From Faecalibacterium hattorii (GTDB taxonomy: Bacteria > Bacillota > Clostridia > Oscillospirales > Ruminococcaceae): a stretch of 64,000 nucleotides of DNA. The notes below the pieces were generated by a model that searched no databases, was not told the DNA's origin, and worked only from the letters and a program-made list of their open reading frames with translations. The stretch lies in NCBI RefSeq assembly GCF_003287455.1, contig NZ_PRLC01000011.1, positions 1 to 64,000 of the forward strand, in the 5' to 3' direction. Positions 41,819 to 50,356 of the stretch are shown piece after piece (position 1 is the stretch's first letter; every line of letters begins with the position of its first letter). The translations under genes and the position numbers were made by a program.

Positions 41819-42526
41819 TTATTTCAGTGGACTTTTTGCGATTTTGCCGCCATTTCTGGGGTAGGCTGTCGGAGTTTGCGAAATCTTTTTGCAGAGGATG
41901 AGGGTGCGGGTGTCGCCGCCCGGCAGGTGGAGGGTGCGGGTCTCCCTGTACTCGCCGCCCAGCTTCTTGATGGCACCGCGGGCAGCGTTCAGCTCCTCCT
42001 CGCCGGAAGCGCCTTTCATGGCGAGAAAGCTGCCCCCGACCTTGACCAGCGGCAGACAATACTCCGCCAGCATGGGCAGCGCCGCCACAGCGCGGGCCGA
42101 GGCCAGATCAAACTGCTCCCGCCAGACCTTGCGGGCCGCTTCCTCGGCGCGCTCCTTGGCGAACTCCACGCCGGTCAGGCCCAGTTGGCCGCACGCATAC
42201 TTCAAAAATTCCACCCGCTTGCCGGTGGGTTCCATCAAGGTCAGCTCCAGTTCCGGCTTGTAGATCTTGGTCACGATGCCGGGAAAGCCCGCGCCCGCGC
42301 CGACGTCCACCATCTTCCCCGCCACTTCGGGCTGGGAGGCAAAGAGCAGACTGTCAAGGAAGTGCTTGTCCTCGATGCCCTCCGGGTCGGTGATGGCGGT
42401 CAGGTTGACCTTCTGGTTGTACTCCACAAGAATCTCGGCAAAGGCGTCCAACTGGTCGAGCTGGGTGCCGGTCAGAGAAATGTTCCATGTGGAACACTTT
42501 TGTTCCAATCTGTTTTTGTCGATCAT
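41819..42526 (-). CDS. rsmG: 16S rRNA (guanine-527-N7) methyltransferase
   Basis: 235 residues. SAM-dependent methyltransferase motifs: VDVGAGAGFPGIV (about 72-84, motif I), ELTLMEPTGKRVEFLK, and ASARAVAALPMLAEY. It methylates G527 of 16S rRNA; loss gives low-level streptomycin resistance in known species. A parS site lies inside its N-terminal coding region (42481-42496), as in several Firmicutes. Two bases separate it from the ProXp-ala gene stop. Confidence 0.95.
   Translation of the reverse strand: MIDKNRLEQKCSTWNISLTGTQLDQLDAFAEILVEYNQKVNLTAITDPEGIEDKHFLDSLLFASQPEVAGKMVDVGAGAGFPGIVTKIYKPELELTLMEPTGKRVEFLKYACGQLGLTGVEFAKERAEEAARKVWREQFDLASARAVAALPMLAEYCLPLVKVGGSFLAMKGASGEEELNAARGAIKKLGGEYRETRTLHLPGGDTRTLILCKKISQTPTAYPRNGGKIAKSPLK
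42481..42496. promoter_or_regulatory. parS site 3 (inside rsmG)
   Basis: TGTTCCATGTGGAACA, identical to site 2; codes for CSTW in RsmG. Confidence 0.88.
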
Positions 42527-42528
42527 TT

Positions 42529-43083
42529 TTATTCTCCCGTCAGTTTCACGTAAATCGGTTCATGGTGCACGGCGGGAAGATACACTTCCAGCACTTCCTT
42601 CGTCCGCAGCTTCAGCGAAGAGGTATTGATGCAGGGGTGGCATCCCAGAAACTCACCCTTGACCACATCTTCGTCCACGAGGAGCTGAACATGGTTCTCC
42701 GGGTCATTGGCAAGGCCCATAATGGAAGAGGAACCCGGCGTACAGTCGAGGTACTGCTCCATATCCTCCGGCGAGGCAAAGCTCAGGCGGGCAATGCCGA
42801 GCTGATGGGAAAGTTCCTTCGTTTTGAAGGGCTTATCCCCCGGCATCATCAGCAGATAAAAGTTCGTCTTCTGCCGGTTGCAGAGGAAGAGGTTCTTGCA
42901 GACCGTCGCGCCGAGGCAGTCGTCGATGACCTTGCAATCCTCCATTGTGTCAGCTTTCATAAAGGCATGGTCGGTGCGCCAGTATTCCATGCCGAGCTTA
43001 TCCAGCAGATCGTAGGTGCGCACCTCTTTTTCCAGCCGCCCGGTGCAGTCGTGGGGGCGACCCTTATAAAGCGTCAGTTCCAT
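42529..43083 (-). CDS. prdX: ProXp-ala / YbaK-family prolyl-tRNA editing protein
   Basis: 184 residues. YbaK-like deacylase domain with ADTMEDCKVIDDCLGATVCK, TNFYLLMMPGDKPF, GSSSIMGLAND and the LLVDEDVVKGEFLGCHP end motif. Family members hydrolyse Ala mischarged on tRNA-Pro. Length fits the stand-alone PrdX/ProXp-ala form. The gene sits in a translation and origin operon between mnmG and rsmG with 15- and 2-base gaps, so cotranscription is likely. Confidence 0.88.
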   Translation of the reverse strand: MELTLYKGRPHDCTGRLEKEVRTYDLLDKLGMEYWRTDHAFMKADTMEDCKVIDDCLGATVCKNLFLCNRQKTNFYLLMMPGDKPFKTKELSHQLGIARLSFASPEDMEQYLDCTPGSSSIMGLANDPENHVQLLVDEDVVKGEFLGCHPCINTSSLKLRTKEVLEVYLPAVHHEPIYVKLTGE

Positions 43084-43098
43084 TGTATCGTCCCTTTA

Positions 43099-44973
43099 TC
43101 AAGTATCGTTTTTCGCAGCCAGTGCAATGCTCAGCTGGGCGACATCCGAGGGCGAAACGCCGGGGATGCGGCCCGCCTGCCCAAGGTTCTTGGGGCGGAT
43201 GCGGGCCAGCTTTTCGCGGGCTTCCAGCGTCAGGCCGGTCAGGTTCTCGTAGACGAAATTCTCCGGGATCAGCGTCTTTTCGTGGCGGGCCACGTCGCGG
43301 ATCATCCGGTCCTGCCGGGCAATGTAGCCCGCGTACTTGATCTCCGTTTCCAGCCGCTCGGCCAGCATCGGGGTGATCCCCTCCCCCCAGCCGATCAGAC
43401 CGGCGATGAGCGGGTAGCTGATCTCCGGGCGGCGGAGCAGCTCTTCCGCAATGCCGCCCTCTGCTGCCGGGGCAAGGCCCGCTGCTTCCATGGCGGCCCG
43501 CAGGTCAGCGGTACGGAGGTGCGTCTCGTGCAGACGGCGGCGCTCCACGTCCAAAACAGCCTGTGTCTGCTGGTACTTGGCCCAGCGGTCGTCCTGCACC
43601 AGACCGTATTCCCGGCCGATGGGAGTCAGCCGCCGGTCGGCGTTGTCCTGCCGCAGGGTCAGGCGGTATTCGCTCCGGCTGGTCATCATCCGGTAAGGGT
43701 CCATAACGCCCTTGGTCACAAGGTCATCCACCAAGGTGCCGAGGTAGCTGGTGTGGCGGGGCAGGATGAGCTGGTCTTCGCCCAGCGCATTGCGGGCGGC
43801 GTTCAGGCCCGCCAGCAGACCCTGCGCAGCGGCTTCCTCGTAGCCGGAGGTGCCGTTGAACTGCCCGGCTCCATACAGGCCGCGAACCTGCTTGCTTTCC
43901 AGCGTAGCCTCCAAGCTGGTGGGGTCCACGCAGTCGTACTCGATGGCGTAGGCCGGGCGCATGATCTCGATGTTCTCGAAACCCTTGATGCTCCGGTAGA
44001 AAGCGTTCTGCACATCCTCCGGCAAGCTGCTGGACGCGCCCTGCAAGTACATCTCTTCGGTGTTTTCGCCGCAGGGCTCCACAAAGATGGGGTGGCGCTC
44101 CTTCCCCGCAAAGCGGACGACCTTATCCTCGATGGACGGGCAGTACCGTGGGCCGACGCCCTCGATCATGCCGCCGTAAAGCGGGCTGCGCTGGATATTG
44201 TCCAGAATGATCTTGTGGGTCTCCGGGTTGGTGTAGGCGATCCAGCACTCCACCTTGTTGTGCATGGGGGCATCGGTCATGAAGCTGAAGGGCTGCAATT
44301 CGTTGTCCGGGTCGCCGGGCTGGCATTCCAGCTTCGAAAAATCAATGCTCCGGCGGTGGACACGGGCCGGGGTGCCGGTCTTGAACCGGCGCAGGGGCAG
44401 ACCAGCCGCTTTCAGGCTCTCGGTCAGTGCGTTGGCCGCGTGCATCCCGTCCGGGCCGGAAGCATACCACGCATCGCCGACAAAAATTTTGCCACCGAGG
44501 TTGGTGCCTGTAGCAATGACCACGCACTTGGCTCCGTACTCGCCGTTCAACTGGGTGACAACGCCCTTCACGTGGCCGTCTTCCACCTCGATGGAAACCA
44601 CTTCCGCCTGATGGATGGCAAGGCCGGGCGTCAGTTCCAGCGCGTGCTTCATATATTCGTGGTAACGTTTGCGGTCGGTCTGGACCCGCAGGGCATGGAC
44701 TGCCGGGCCCTTGCCCTTGTTCAGCATCCGGCTTTGCAGGTAGGTGGCATCCGCCGCCAGACCCATCACGCCGCCGAGTGCATCCAATTCACGTACCAGC
44801 GTTCCTTTTGCCGTTCCCCCAATGCTGGGATTGCAGGGCATATTGCCGATGGCATCCAAGCTCATGGTAAAAACAGCCGTCTTCGCGCCCAGTGCGGCCG
44901 CCGCATGGGCCGCTTCAATGCCCGCATGGCCCGCACCGATCACGATGACGTCATAATCTCCCAAATGATTCAC
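43099..44973 (-). CDS. mnmG: tRNA uridine-5-carboxymethylaminomethyl synthesis protein MnmG
   Basis: 624 residues, standard length. FAD-binding GAGHAGIEAAHAAA (12-25), substrate signature MPCNPSIGGTAKG (about 46), ATGTNLGG, and the GidA-type motif GPRYCPSIEDKV (about 264). With MnmE it installs cmnm5U at wobble uridine of several tRNAs. ATG at 44973; the gap to mnmE is 37 bases. Cytosolic. Confidence 0.96.
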   Translation of the reverse strand: MNHLGDYDVIVIGAGHAGIEAAHAAAALGAKTAVFTMSLDAIGNMPCNPSIGGTAKGTLVRELDALGGVMGLAADATYLQSRMLNKGKGPAVHALRVQTDRKRYHEYMKHALELTPGLAIHQAEVVSIEVEDGHVKGVVTQLNGEYGAKCVVIATGTNLGGKIFVGDAWYASGPDGMHAANALTESLKAAGLPLRRFKTGTPARVHRRSIDFSKLECQPGDPDNELQPFSFMTDAPMHNKVECWIAYTNPETHKIILDNIQRSPLYGGMIEGVGPRYCPSIEDKVVRFAGKERHPIFVEPCGENTEEMYLQGASSSLPEDVQNAFYRSIKGFENIEIMRPAYAIEYDCVDPTSLEATLESKQVRGLYGAGQFNGTSGYEEAAAQGLLAGLNAARNALGEDQLILPRHTSYLGTLVDDLVTKGVMDPYRMMTSRSEYRLTLRQDNADRRLTPIGREYGLVQDDRWAKYQQTQAVLDVERRRLHETHLRTADLRAAMEAAGLAPAAEGGIAEELLRRPEISYPLIAGLIGWGEGITPMLAERLETEIKYAGYIARQDRMIRDVARHEKTLIPENFVYENLTGLTLEAREKLARIRPKNLGQAGRIPGVSPSDVAQLSIALAAKNDT

Positions 44974-45010
44974 GTTTGTTTCCCTCTATTTTACAGTTGC
45001 TCTCTAACTG

Positions 45011-46381
45011 TTACTTTCCCACACAAAAGCGTTCAAATACTTCGTTGATGACGGCCTCCGACGCATTTTCGCCGGTCAGGTCGCAGAGGGCATCCAGCGC
45101 GTCGTCCACACAGACGGACACGGCGTCCAGCCCGAACCCACCAGCGGCGGCGTCCAGCGCCCCGGCAACGGCTTCCCGCGCACGGGTGGCGGCAGCCAGC
45201 TGCCGCTGACCCGAAAGGCTGGCGGCGTGGGGGTCGATCTGGTTTGTGCCCAGCAGCCGCGCCACCGCCGAGGAGATCAGCTTCCGGGTCCCCTCCTCTT
45301 GGCAGCAGACCGGCAGCACCATCGCGAAATAGGGTGCGATGATCTCCGCGTCGAACTGGGTCGGCTTGTCCTCTTTGTTGATGAGGGCAATGGCCGGGCG
45401 TCCGGCGCATTTCCGGGCCAGCTCAAAGTCCTCGCGGGTCAGCGGCGCAGAGCCGTCGAACACCGCCAGCACCAGCCCCGCCTCGTCCAGCTTCTTCCAA
45501 CTGCGGCGGATGCCCTCGGCCTCGATGAGGTCTTCGGTGTCCCGCAGACCGGCGGTGTCGAAGAGGTTCAGCCGGATGTCCCCCAGCCGCACCGCCTGTT
45601 CCACCACATCGCGGGTCGTGCCCGCCACCGGGGTGACGATGGCTCGGTCGAATCCGGCCAGCAGGTTCAGCAGGGTGGATTTTCCCGCGTTGGGCCGGCC
45701 CACGATGGCGCAGTCCACGCCCTCCCGCAGAACGGCCCCGGCGTCGTAGTTTTGGATGAGGGTGTCCAGCTCGTCCTTCACGCCGCCCAGCACGGTCTGC
45801 AAATGGGCTTCGTCCAGTTCGGGGACATCCTCTTCGGGGAAGTCTACCCACGCGGCCAGATGAGCCTGTAAGGCGGTCAGGGCCTCTTTTTCTGCTGCGA
45901 TCTTCTTGGCCAGCGCACCGCCCAGCGACGCATTGGCCAGCGCGGCGCCCTGCCGCCCATCCGCCGAGATGATGTCCATGACGGCCTCGGCCTGTGTCAG
46001 GCTGAGCTTGCCGTTTAGGAAAGCGCGGCGGGTGTACTCACCGGGGGCCGCAGGGGCCGCCCCGGCTTCGATACAGCTTTCCACCAGCCGCCGCGCCACC
46101 GCGCTGCCGCCGTGGCAGGAAAGCTCCACCACGTCCTCGCCGGTGTAGCTGTGGGGTGCCCGGAAGAAGAGGGCCACTCCCTCGTCAAAGGCGTCCTCCC
46201 CTTCCAGAAATTTTCCGAACAAGGCGGTGTAGCCTTTGGCGTCCTCCACCCGCTTGTTCGGGTTCGCAGGACGGAACACCCGCGCCGCCACCGCATAGCT
46301 CTCCGGCCCCGAAAGGCGCACGACGGCGATGCCACCCGCCCCCGGTGCGGTCGCGATGGCCGCAATGGTCATATTCTGCAT
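45011..46381 (-). CDS. mnmE: tRNA modification GTPase MnmE
   Basis: 456 residues from the ATG at 46381 behind GGGAGGGA; the in-frame start at 46456 overlaps the promoter. Formyl-THF-binding N-terminal domain (IAAIATAPGAGGIAVVRLSG), a helical domain, and a G domain with GRPNAGKSTLLN (about 220), DTAGLRDTEDLIE (about 267) and NKED (about 333). C-terminal Cys of the FCVGK end is the usual CxGK motif. It partners MnmG in wobble uridine modification. Confidence 0.96.
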   Translation of the reverse strand: MQNMTIAAIATAPGAGGIAVVRLSGPESYAVAARVFRPANPNKRVEDAKGYTALFGKFLEGEDAFDEGVALFFRAPHSYTGEDVVELSCHGGSAVARRLVESCIEAGAAPAAPGEYTRRAFLNGKLSLTQAEAVMDIISADGRQGAALANASLGGALAKKIAAEKEALTALQAHLAAWVDFPEEDVPELDEAHLQTVLGGVKDELDTLIQNYDAGAVLREGVDCAIVGRPNAGKSTLLNLLAGFDRAIVTPVAGTTRDVVEQAVRLGDIRLNLFDTAGLRDTEDLIEAEGIRRSWKKLDEAGLVLAVFDGSAPLTREDFELARKCAGRPAIALINKEDKPTQFDAEIIAPYFAMVLPVCCQEEGTRKLISSAVARLLGTNQIDPHAASLSGQRQLAAATRAREAVAGALDAAAGGFGLDAVSVCVDDALDALCDLTGENASEAVINEVFERFCVGK

Positions 46382-46461
46382 CTGTGTTCCCTCCCCATTC
46401 AGCGCCCGGCTTGCCCGCCGGTGCGGGAATCTTCCGGTTTGGCGGTATACATCCACTTTTT

Positions 46462-46470
46462 ATTATAACA
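46462..46470 (-). promoter_or_regulatory. Extended -10 promoter of mnmE
   Basis: Minus strand TGTTATAAT, about 80 bases before the mnmE start; no clear -35. Confidence 0.5.
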
Positions 46471-46516
46471 CGTGTGCCGCGAAAAAGATAGAATCAGCCC
46501 CCACTCCGGCACAAAA

Positions 46517-46558
46517 AATGCCCCTTTCCGGCAGTTTTCCACCAGAAAGGAGCAGAAT
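46517..46558 (-). terminator. Terminator after jag
   Basis: TGCTCCTTTCTGG pairs with CCGGAAAGGGGCA and is followed by TTTTTTG on the minus strand. Confidence 0.75.
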
Positions 46559-46575
46559 GGTTGAAAATTCAGTGA

Positions 46576-47733
46576 TCAGATCTCGATCTTGCCAAAGTTG
46601 AAATCGGCGAAATCATCCACGCGCTCGGTGCGCTTGGGTGCCACAGGGGCGGCATTCTCAGCGTCACGGGGGGCGTAGGTGCGCTCCGGCACGCTGGACG
46701 TGCGGGGGCCGCGGCTGCCCGACGGACGGGAGCCGCCACGGCTGCCGCTGCGATAGCCGCTGCGCTCACCGTTCCGATTGCCGCTGCGGGAACCACCGCG
46801 ATAACCGCCATTGTTCCGGCGGCCATTGCCGCGGGGGCGGCGCTCGCCGTAGGTGTTGTCGGTCTGTGCATCGGGGGCGGTGGAGTAGATGACCACACGG
46901 CGGTCACGGCCCTCGCCCTTGCTCTCGCTGCGGACACCTTCCATCTTGCCGATGGCGGAGTGGATGATGCGGCGCTCGTAGGGGTTCATGGGCTCCATCG
47001 CAAAGCTGCGGCCGGTCTTGCGGACCTTGGCGCCGATGCGCTGTGCCAGTGCAGTCAGGTCGCTCTCGCGCTTGTCGCGGTAGCCGGCCACGTCCAGACC
47101 CAGCTTGATGTAGTCGCCTTCCAGACGGTTGGCCACGAGGCTTGCCAGATAGGACAAGCTCTCCATGGTCTCGCCGCGGCGGCCGATCAGGGCACCCAGC
47201 TTCTCGCCATCCAGACGGATGATGGTCGCCTCGCCCTTCTGCACGGCGCTGAAGGTCACGTCGCTGACCCCCATCAGGGTGATGACTTCCTTCAGGTAGT
47301 CCACAGCGGCCTTGACCTTGTTGTTCTCTTCGATGTTGATGGGAACTTCGACCTCTTCGGCCTCCTCTGCAGGAGCAGCCGTCTCTTCGGCCGGAGCAGC
47401 AGCTTCCTCCACCGGAGCAGCGGGCTGCTCCGCGGCGGGAACATCCTCGGCCGGGGCGGGAGCCGCCGCTTCTTCAGCAGGTGCTTCCACCTTTTCCTCT
47501 GCAGCGGGTGCCGGGGCCTCCTCCACAATGGGGGCGGCGGGGACATCGGGTTCTTCCACGCTGACACGCACCTTGGCGGGGGTCAGCTTCAGACCCAGAA
47601 AGCCCGTCTTCTGGGGCATTTCCAGAACCTCATAGCTCACATTCAGATCCTCAGCCTGCACACCCAGCAGGGCGCAGGCCTTTGCGCGGGCTTCATCAAC
47701 CGTCTTGCCGGTTGCTTCCTGAGTATGGATCAT
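46576..47733 (-). CDS. jag: Jag/KhpB RNA-binding protein with expanded low-complexity regions
   Basis: 385 residues against about 210 in B. subtilis. Jag_N domain at 1-60 (ATGKTVDEARAKACALLGVQ; KTGFLGLKL). An Ala/Glu/Pro-rich linker of about 80 residues follows. KH domain near 150-230 (RLDGEKLGALIGRRGETMES) and R3H domain near 235-290 (RSFAMEPMNPYERRIIHSAI). The C-terminal 80 residues are Arg/Gly/Ser-rich (NGRRNNGGYRGGSRSG), as in RNA-chaperone tails. KhpB binds RNA and affects cell elongation. The gene sits five bases after yidC, the usual neighbour. Confidence 0.92.
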   Translation of the reverse strand: MIHTQEATGKTVDEARAKACALLGVQAEDLNVSYEVLEMPQKTGFLGLKLTPAKVRVSVEEPDVPAAPIVEEAPAPAAEEKVEAPAEEAAAPAPAEDVPAAEQPAAPVEEAAAPAEETAAPAEEAEEVEVPINIEENNKVKAAVDYLKEVITLMGVSDVTFSAVQKGEATIIRLDGEKLGALIGRRGETMESLSYLASLVANRLEGDYIKLGLDVAGYRDKRESDLTALAQRIGAKVRKTGRSFAMEPMNPYERRIIHSAIGKMEGVRSESKGEGRDRRVVIYSTAPDAQTDNTYGERRPRGNGRRNNGGYRGGSRSGNRNGERSGYRSGSRGGSRPSGSRGPRTSSVPERTYAPRDAENAAPVAPKRTERVDDFADFNFGKIEI

Positions 47734-47738
47734 AACCG

Positions 47739-48821
47739 TTATTCCTCCTCTTTCTTATTCAGCTCGCTCAGCGGAACGGTGCGCTCGTCCTTATAGCGCT
47801 CTTCGTCCAGCTTGCGGGCATATTCGAGACGGCGCTTGTTCATCTCGCTGGCAGAGATGTTCTTCTCAACGGTCTGGCCAGTCTTTTCGTCGATGACCTT
47901 GATGGTGGTGTTCTTCACACCGCGCTTCTGCTCCTTCTTGCGGGCAGCCATTTCAGCCAAGACTTCTTCCTTCATCTTTTCGGGGTCGTAGATCTTCTTC
48001 ATGAAGATGCTCTGCACGGTCATCAGGATGTTGGAGACGACATAGTACAGGGAGAATGCGCAGGGAACGGTGAAGCAGAAGAACAGGTACATCAGCGGCA
48101 TCATATACATGGTCATCTTCATGCCGCCCTGCATCTGCTGGCCGGAGGCCTTCATGCTGATGTGGGTGGAGATGAACATGGTCACAATGGCCAGAATGGG
48201 GAGGATCAGCAGGGGCAGGTTCTCTGCGGCCAAGCTGTACTGGGGCACACGGGTCAGATCGATGCCAAAGAAGTCCATGTGCTGACCGAACTCGGTGATG
48301 GTGCTGACCTGCTCCGGGGTGAAGCAGCTGGTCACGGTGCTCTCGCCCGCGATGACCTGCGCGATGATGTTGGTATCGCGGGTCACAGTGGTAAAGCTGA
48401 CGCCGAGGGCGGTCAGAGCCTCACCGGCGGCGGTCAGAGCATCGGCGCCGATGTGGAAGATGCGCTGCAGCGGGCGGTACACAACTTCGATAACGCCGAA
48501 CATGACGAGGAAGTTGACGAGCATCGGCATACAGCCGGCGGTGGGCTTGTAGCCCTGCTCCTGCAGCTTCATCAGCTCTTCCTGCTGCTTATCGGGCTTA
48601 TCGCGGTACTTCTTCTGGATGTCGGCGATCATGGGCTGGAACGCGGACATCTTGGCCATGCTCTTCTGCTGGTTGAGCTGGAGCGGGATCTTGATGACCG
48701 TGATCAGCAGGGTGAACAGGATGATGTCCCAGCCGTAGTTCGGGATCAGCTTGTAGATCCACTCCATAACGTAGCCGAGAGGCCAGCCGAGGATGTATAA
48801 AGGATTCATATCTTCGTCCAT
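47739..48821 (-). CDS. yidC: Membrane protein insertase YidC
   Basis: 360 residues. Five membrane segments of the YidC/Oxa1 core: YGWDIILFTLLITVIKIPL (about 28), LVNFLVMFGVIEVVYRPL (about 100), LLILPILAIVTMFISTHIS (about 205), MYMMPLMYLFFCFTVPCAF and SLYYVVSNILMTVQSIF. A cytosolic coiled coil (KMSAFQPMIADIQKKYRD) follows the first. The C-terminal tail is highly basic. There is no lipobox, unlike B. subtilis SpoIIIJ. The start at 48821 has a weak site (GGCGGGG); an ATG at 48809 is an alternative. It inserts membrane proteins with or without SecYEG. Confidence 0.94.
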   Translation of the reverse strand: MDEDMNPLYILGWPLGYVMEWIYKLIPNYGWDIILFTLLITVIKIPLQLNQQKSMAKMSAFQPMIADIQKKYRDKPDKQQEELMKLQEQGYKPTAGCMPMLVNFLVMFGVIEVVYRPLQRIFHIGADALTAAGEALTALGVSFTTVTRDTNIIAQVIAGESTVTSCFTPEQVSTITEFGQHMDFFGIDLTRVPQYSLAAENLPLLILPILAIVTMFISTHISMKASGQQMQGGMKMTMYMMPLMYLFFCFTVPCAFSLYYVVSNILMTVQSIFMKKIYDPEKMKEEVLAEMAARKKEQKRGVKNTTIKVIDEKTGQTVEKNISASEMNKRRLEYARKLDEERYKDERTVPLSELNKKEEE

Positions 48822-48899
48822 TCTGCCCCGCCTGTGGTGCGGGACGTTGAATTTTTATGCGAAGGACACACCGCCCACAGTACGGTGCGTCACAAGAAG

Positions 48900-49196
48900 C
48901 TATTCATGCCGCTTTTGGTAAAGCCTCGAAGCCGAGAGCTTCCGCTCCGGGCTGACCCATTTCCCTTTTGGCGGCACCGGGTCATACCCCCAGCGGCCCA
49001 GCGGGTTGCAGCGGGCGATCCGCCATGCGCCCAGCAACAGACCCTTGCAGCAGCCGTGGGTCTGGATGGCCTCCAGCGTGTACTGGCTGCACGAGGGGGT
49101 GAAGCGGCAGTTGCGGCCAAGGCCGGGGCTGATAAAGCGTTGATAGAGCCGGATGGGCACGCACAGCGCGTTCCGGGCGAACTGCGAAAGGCTCAT
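48900..49196 (-). CDS. yidD: Membrane protein insertion efficiency factor YidD
   Basis: 98 residues: [20 protein letters not shown] with YTLEAI and [20 protein letters not shown], the hallmark YidD sequence including its cysteines. The amphipathic N-terminus binds the inner membrane face near YidC. Start overlaps the rnpA stop by four bases. Confidence 0.94.
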   Translation of the reverse strand: MSLSQFARNALCVPIRLYQRFISPGLGRNCRFTPSCSQYTLEAIQTHGCCKGLLLGAWRIARCNPLGRWGYDPVPPKGKWVSPERKLSASRLYQKRHE

Positions 49197-49600
49197 TCCT
49201 TCGCCTTTGCCGCAGCTTTGCGGGCGGGCGGGACGGTAGCGGGGGCCTTTGCGCCCGGCTGCTTTGCCTTATCCGGCAGACCGGCCTGTGCAAAGAGCTT
49301 GGCTACCACTTCGCTGAGCTGCCAGCTCTTGAGATGCGGGGTGATGCCGCGGGCCACGAAGATCAGGTCGTAGCCGCCGATGTTATGATCCAGATGCTCG
49401 TCGATAGCGGCCTTCATCACGCGGCGGGCGCGGTTGCGCTGGACGGCGTGGCCGATCTTTTTGGTGGCCGTCAGGCCCACGCGGGTCTTCTTGCCGCGGG
49501 TCTTGAGCACATACAAGACCAGCGCCGGGTTCACATAGGACTTGCCGCGGGCATACACGCGGCCATATTCGCTGTTGCGGCGGATGGGACGATAGCGCAC
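49193..49600 (-). CDS. rnpA: Ribonuclease P protein component
   Basis: 135 residues with a GTG start at 49600 (AGGAGG ten bases upstream). The RNase P signature [12 protein letters not shown] (about 55-66) follows [13 protein letters not shown]. The protein helps the RNA subunit process tRNA 5' ends. An extra Lys/Ala/Pro-rich tail of about 30 residues extends beyond the family core. An extended -10 (TGCTATACT, minus, 49665-49673) gives it its own promoter behind the rpmH terminator. Confidence 0.94.
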   Translation of the reverse strand: MRYRPIRRNSEYGRVYARGKSYVNPALVLYVLKTRGKKTRVGLTATKKIGHAVQRNRARRVMKAAIDEHLDHNIGGYDLIFVARGITPHLKSWQLSEVVAKLFAQAGLPDKAKQPGAKAPATVPPARKAAAKAKE

Positions 49601-49673
49601 TCCTTCGGCGCCTCCTTTTCAGGTAAAGTCCGAACATTTGCCAGAAAGGCAAAGTTCAAAATTCAGTATAGCA

Positions 49674-49714
49674 AAAAAACGCCGACATGAAAAGCCTGTC
49701 CGGACGTTTTTTGT
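49674..49714 (-). terminator. Terminator or attenuator between rpmH and rnpA
   Basis: AACGTCCGGACA and TGTCGGCGTT arms form an imperfect stem followed by TTTTTTTG on the minus strand. The remaining 49715-49843 gap has only A/T-rich sequence. Confidence 0.55.
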
Positions 49715-49843
49715 GCCAAATCTTCGGTTTATTTTTTAGTCAAACCGCGCGGAAATAAAAAAATAAGGCCGCCAATCCAATATCAGCAGCCTTTTTGCGC
49801 ATGTTCAATTCTGCGCCGGATCCTTCGCTCAACGCTTGCTGGA

Positions 49844-49978
49844 TCAGACGGTCAGGCTCTTGCGGCCCTTTGCACGGCGAGCATTGATGACCTTGCGGCC
49901 GTTCTTGGTGCTCATGCGGGTCAGAAAGCCATGAACTTCCTTGCGCTGACGCTTCTTGGGCTGAAAAGTTCTCTTCAT
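49844..49978 (-). CDS. rpmH: Ribosomal protein L34
   Basis: 44 residues, [18 protein letters not shown] to RKSLTV, the full bacterial L34. ATG at 49978 preceded by GGAGG. It is a basic protein of the 50S subunit. Position next to dnaA marks the origin region. Confidence 0.96.
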   Translation of the reverse strand: MKRTFQPKKRQRKEVHGFLTRMSTKNGRKVINARRAKGRKSLTV

Positions 49979-50058
49979 GGTTGTATCCTCCGTAAAAACT
50001 CGTCCCCGGTTATGGGGTCTATTCTGGTCCCAAAATGGGGACAGGCTTGCAATTCAAC

Positions 50059-50088
50059 AGTATATCGCACACTATCCCCTTCTGTCAA
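50059..50088 (-). promoter_or_regulatory. Promoter of rpmH
   Basis: Minus strand TTGACA (50083-50088), 18 bases, TATACT (50059-50064). Confidence 0.75.
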
Positions 50089-50094
50089 GCATTT

Positions 50095-50278
50095 TTTTCG
50101 CTTTCCAGCAAACTTTTTTCAAAACCGGGTGTGAAAAATCTTTCAACTTTTTCACCCTTCTCCCGTGGAAAACTTTTCTTCCACCATATCTTGTGGCTGT
50201 TTTTTCTCTTGGACACAAGCCGCGCGGAGGTGCGAAGGTGCGTCTTTTCTTATGTATTATAAATTACATTATAGAATA
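50095..50278. other. Left part of the origin region (upstream of dnaA)
   Basis: No gene. Contains DnaA-box-like CGTGGAAAAC (50164-50173), TCTTCCACC and CTTGTGGCT, then an A/T-rich stretch near 50240-50280 (TATTATAAATTACATTATAG). With 51750-51920 this resembles the two-part origin of B. subtilis. The boxes are imperfect. Confidence 0.55.
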
Positions 50279-50307
50279 TAGACGCAGGGAGATTTTTGTG
50301 GTATACT
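50279..50307 (+). promoter_or_regulatory. Promoter of dnaA
   Basis: TAGACG (50279-50284), 17 bases, TATACT (50302-50307), about 50 bases before the ATG. Confidence 0.6.
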
Positions 50308-50356
50308 AACCTAGTATCAGCAGCATTGTTGAAAACTTCAATGGAGTGGATGTTTT

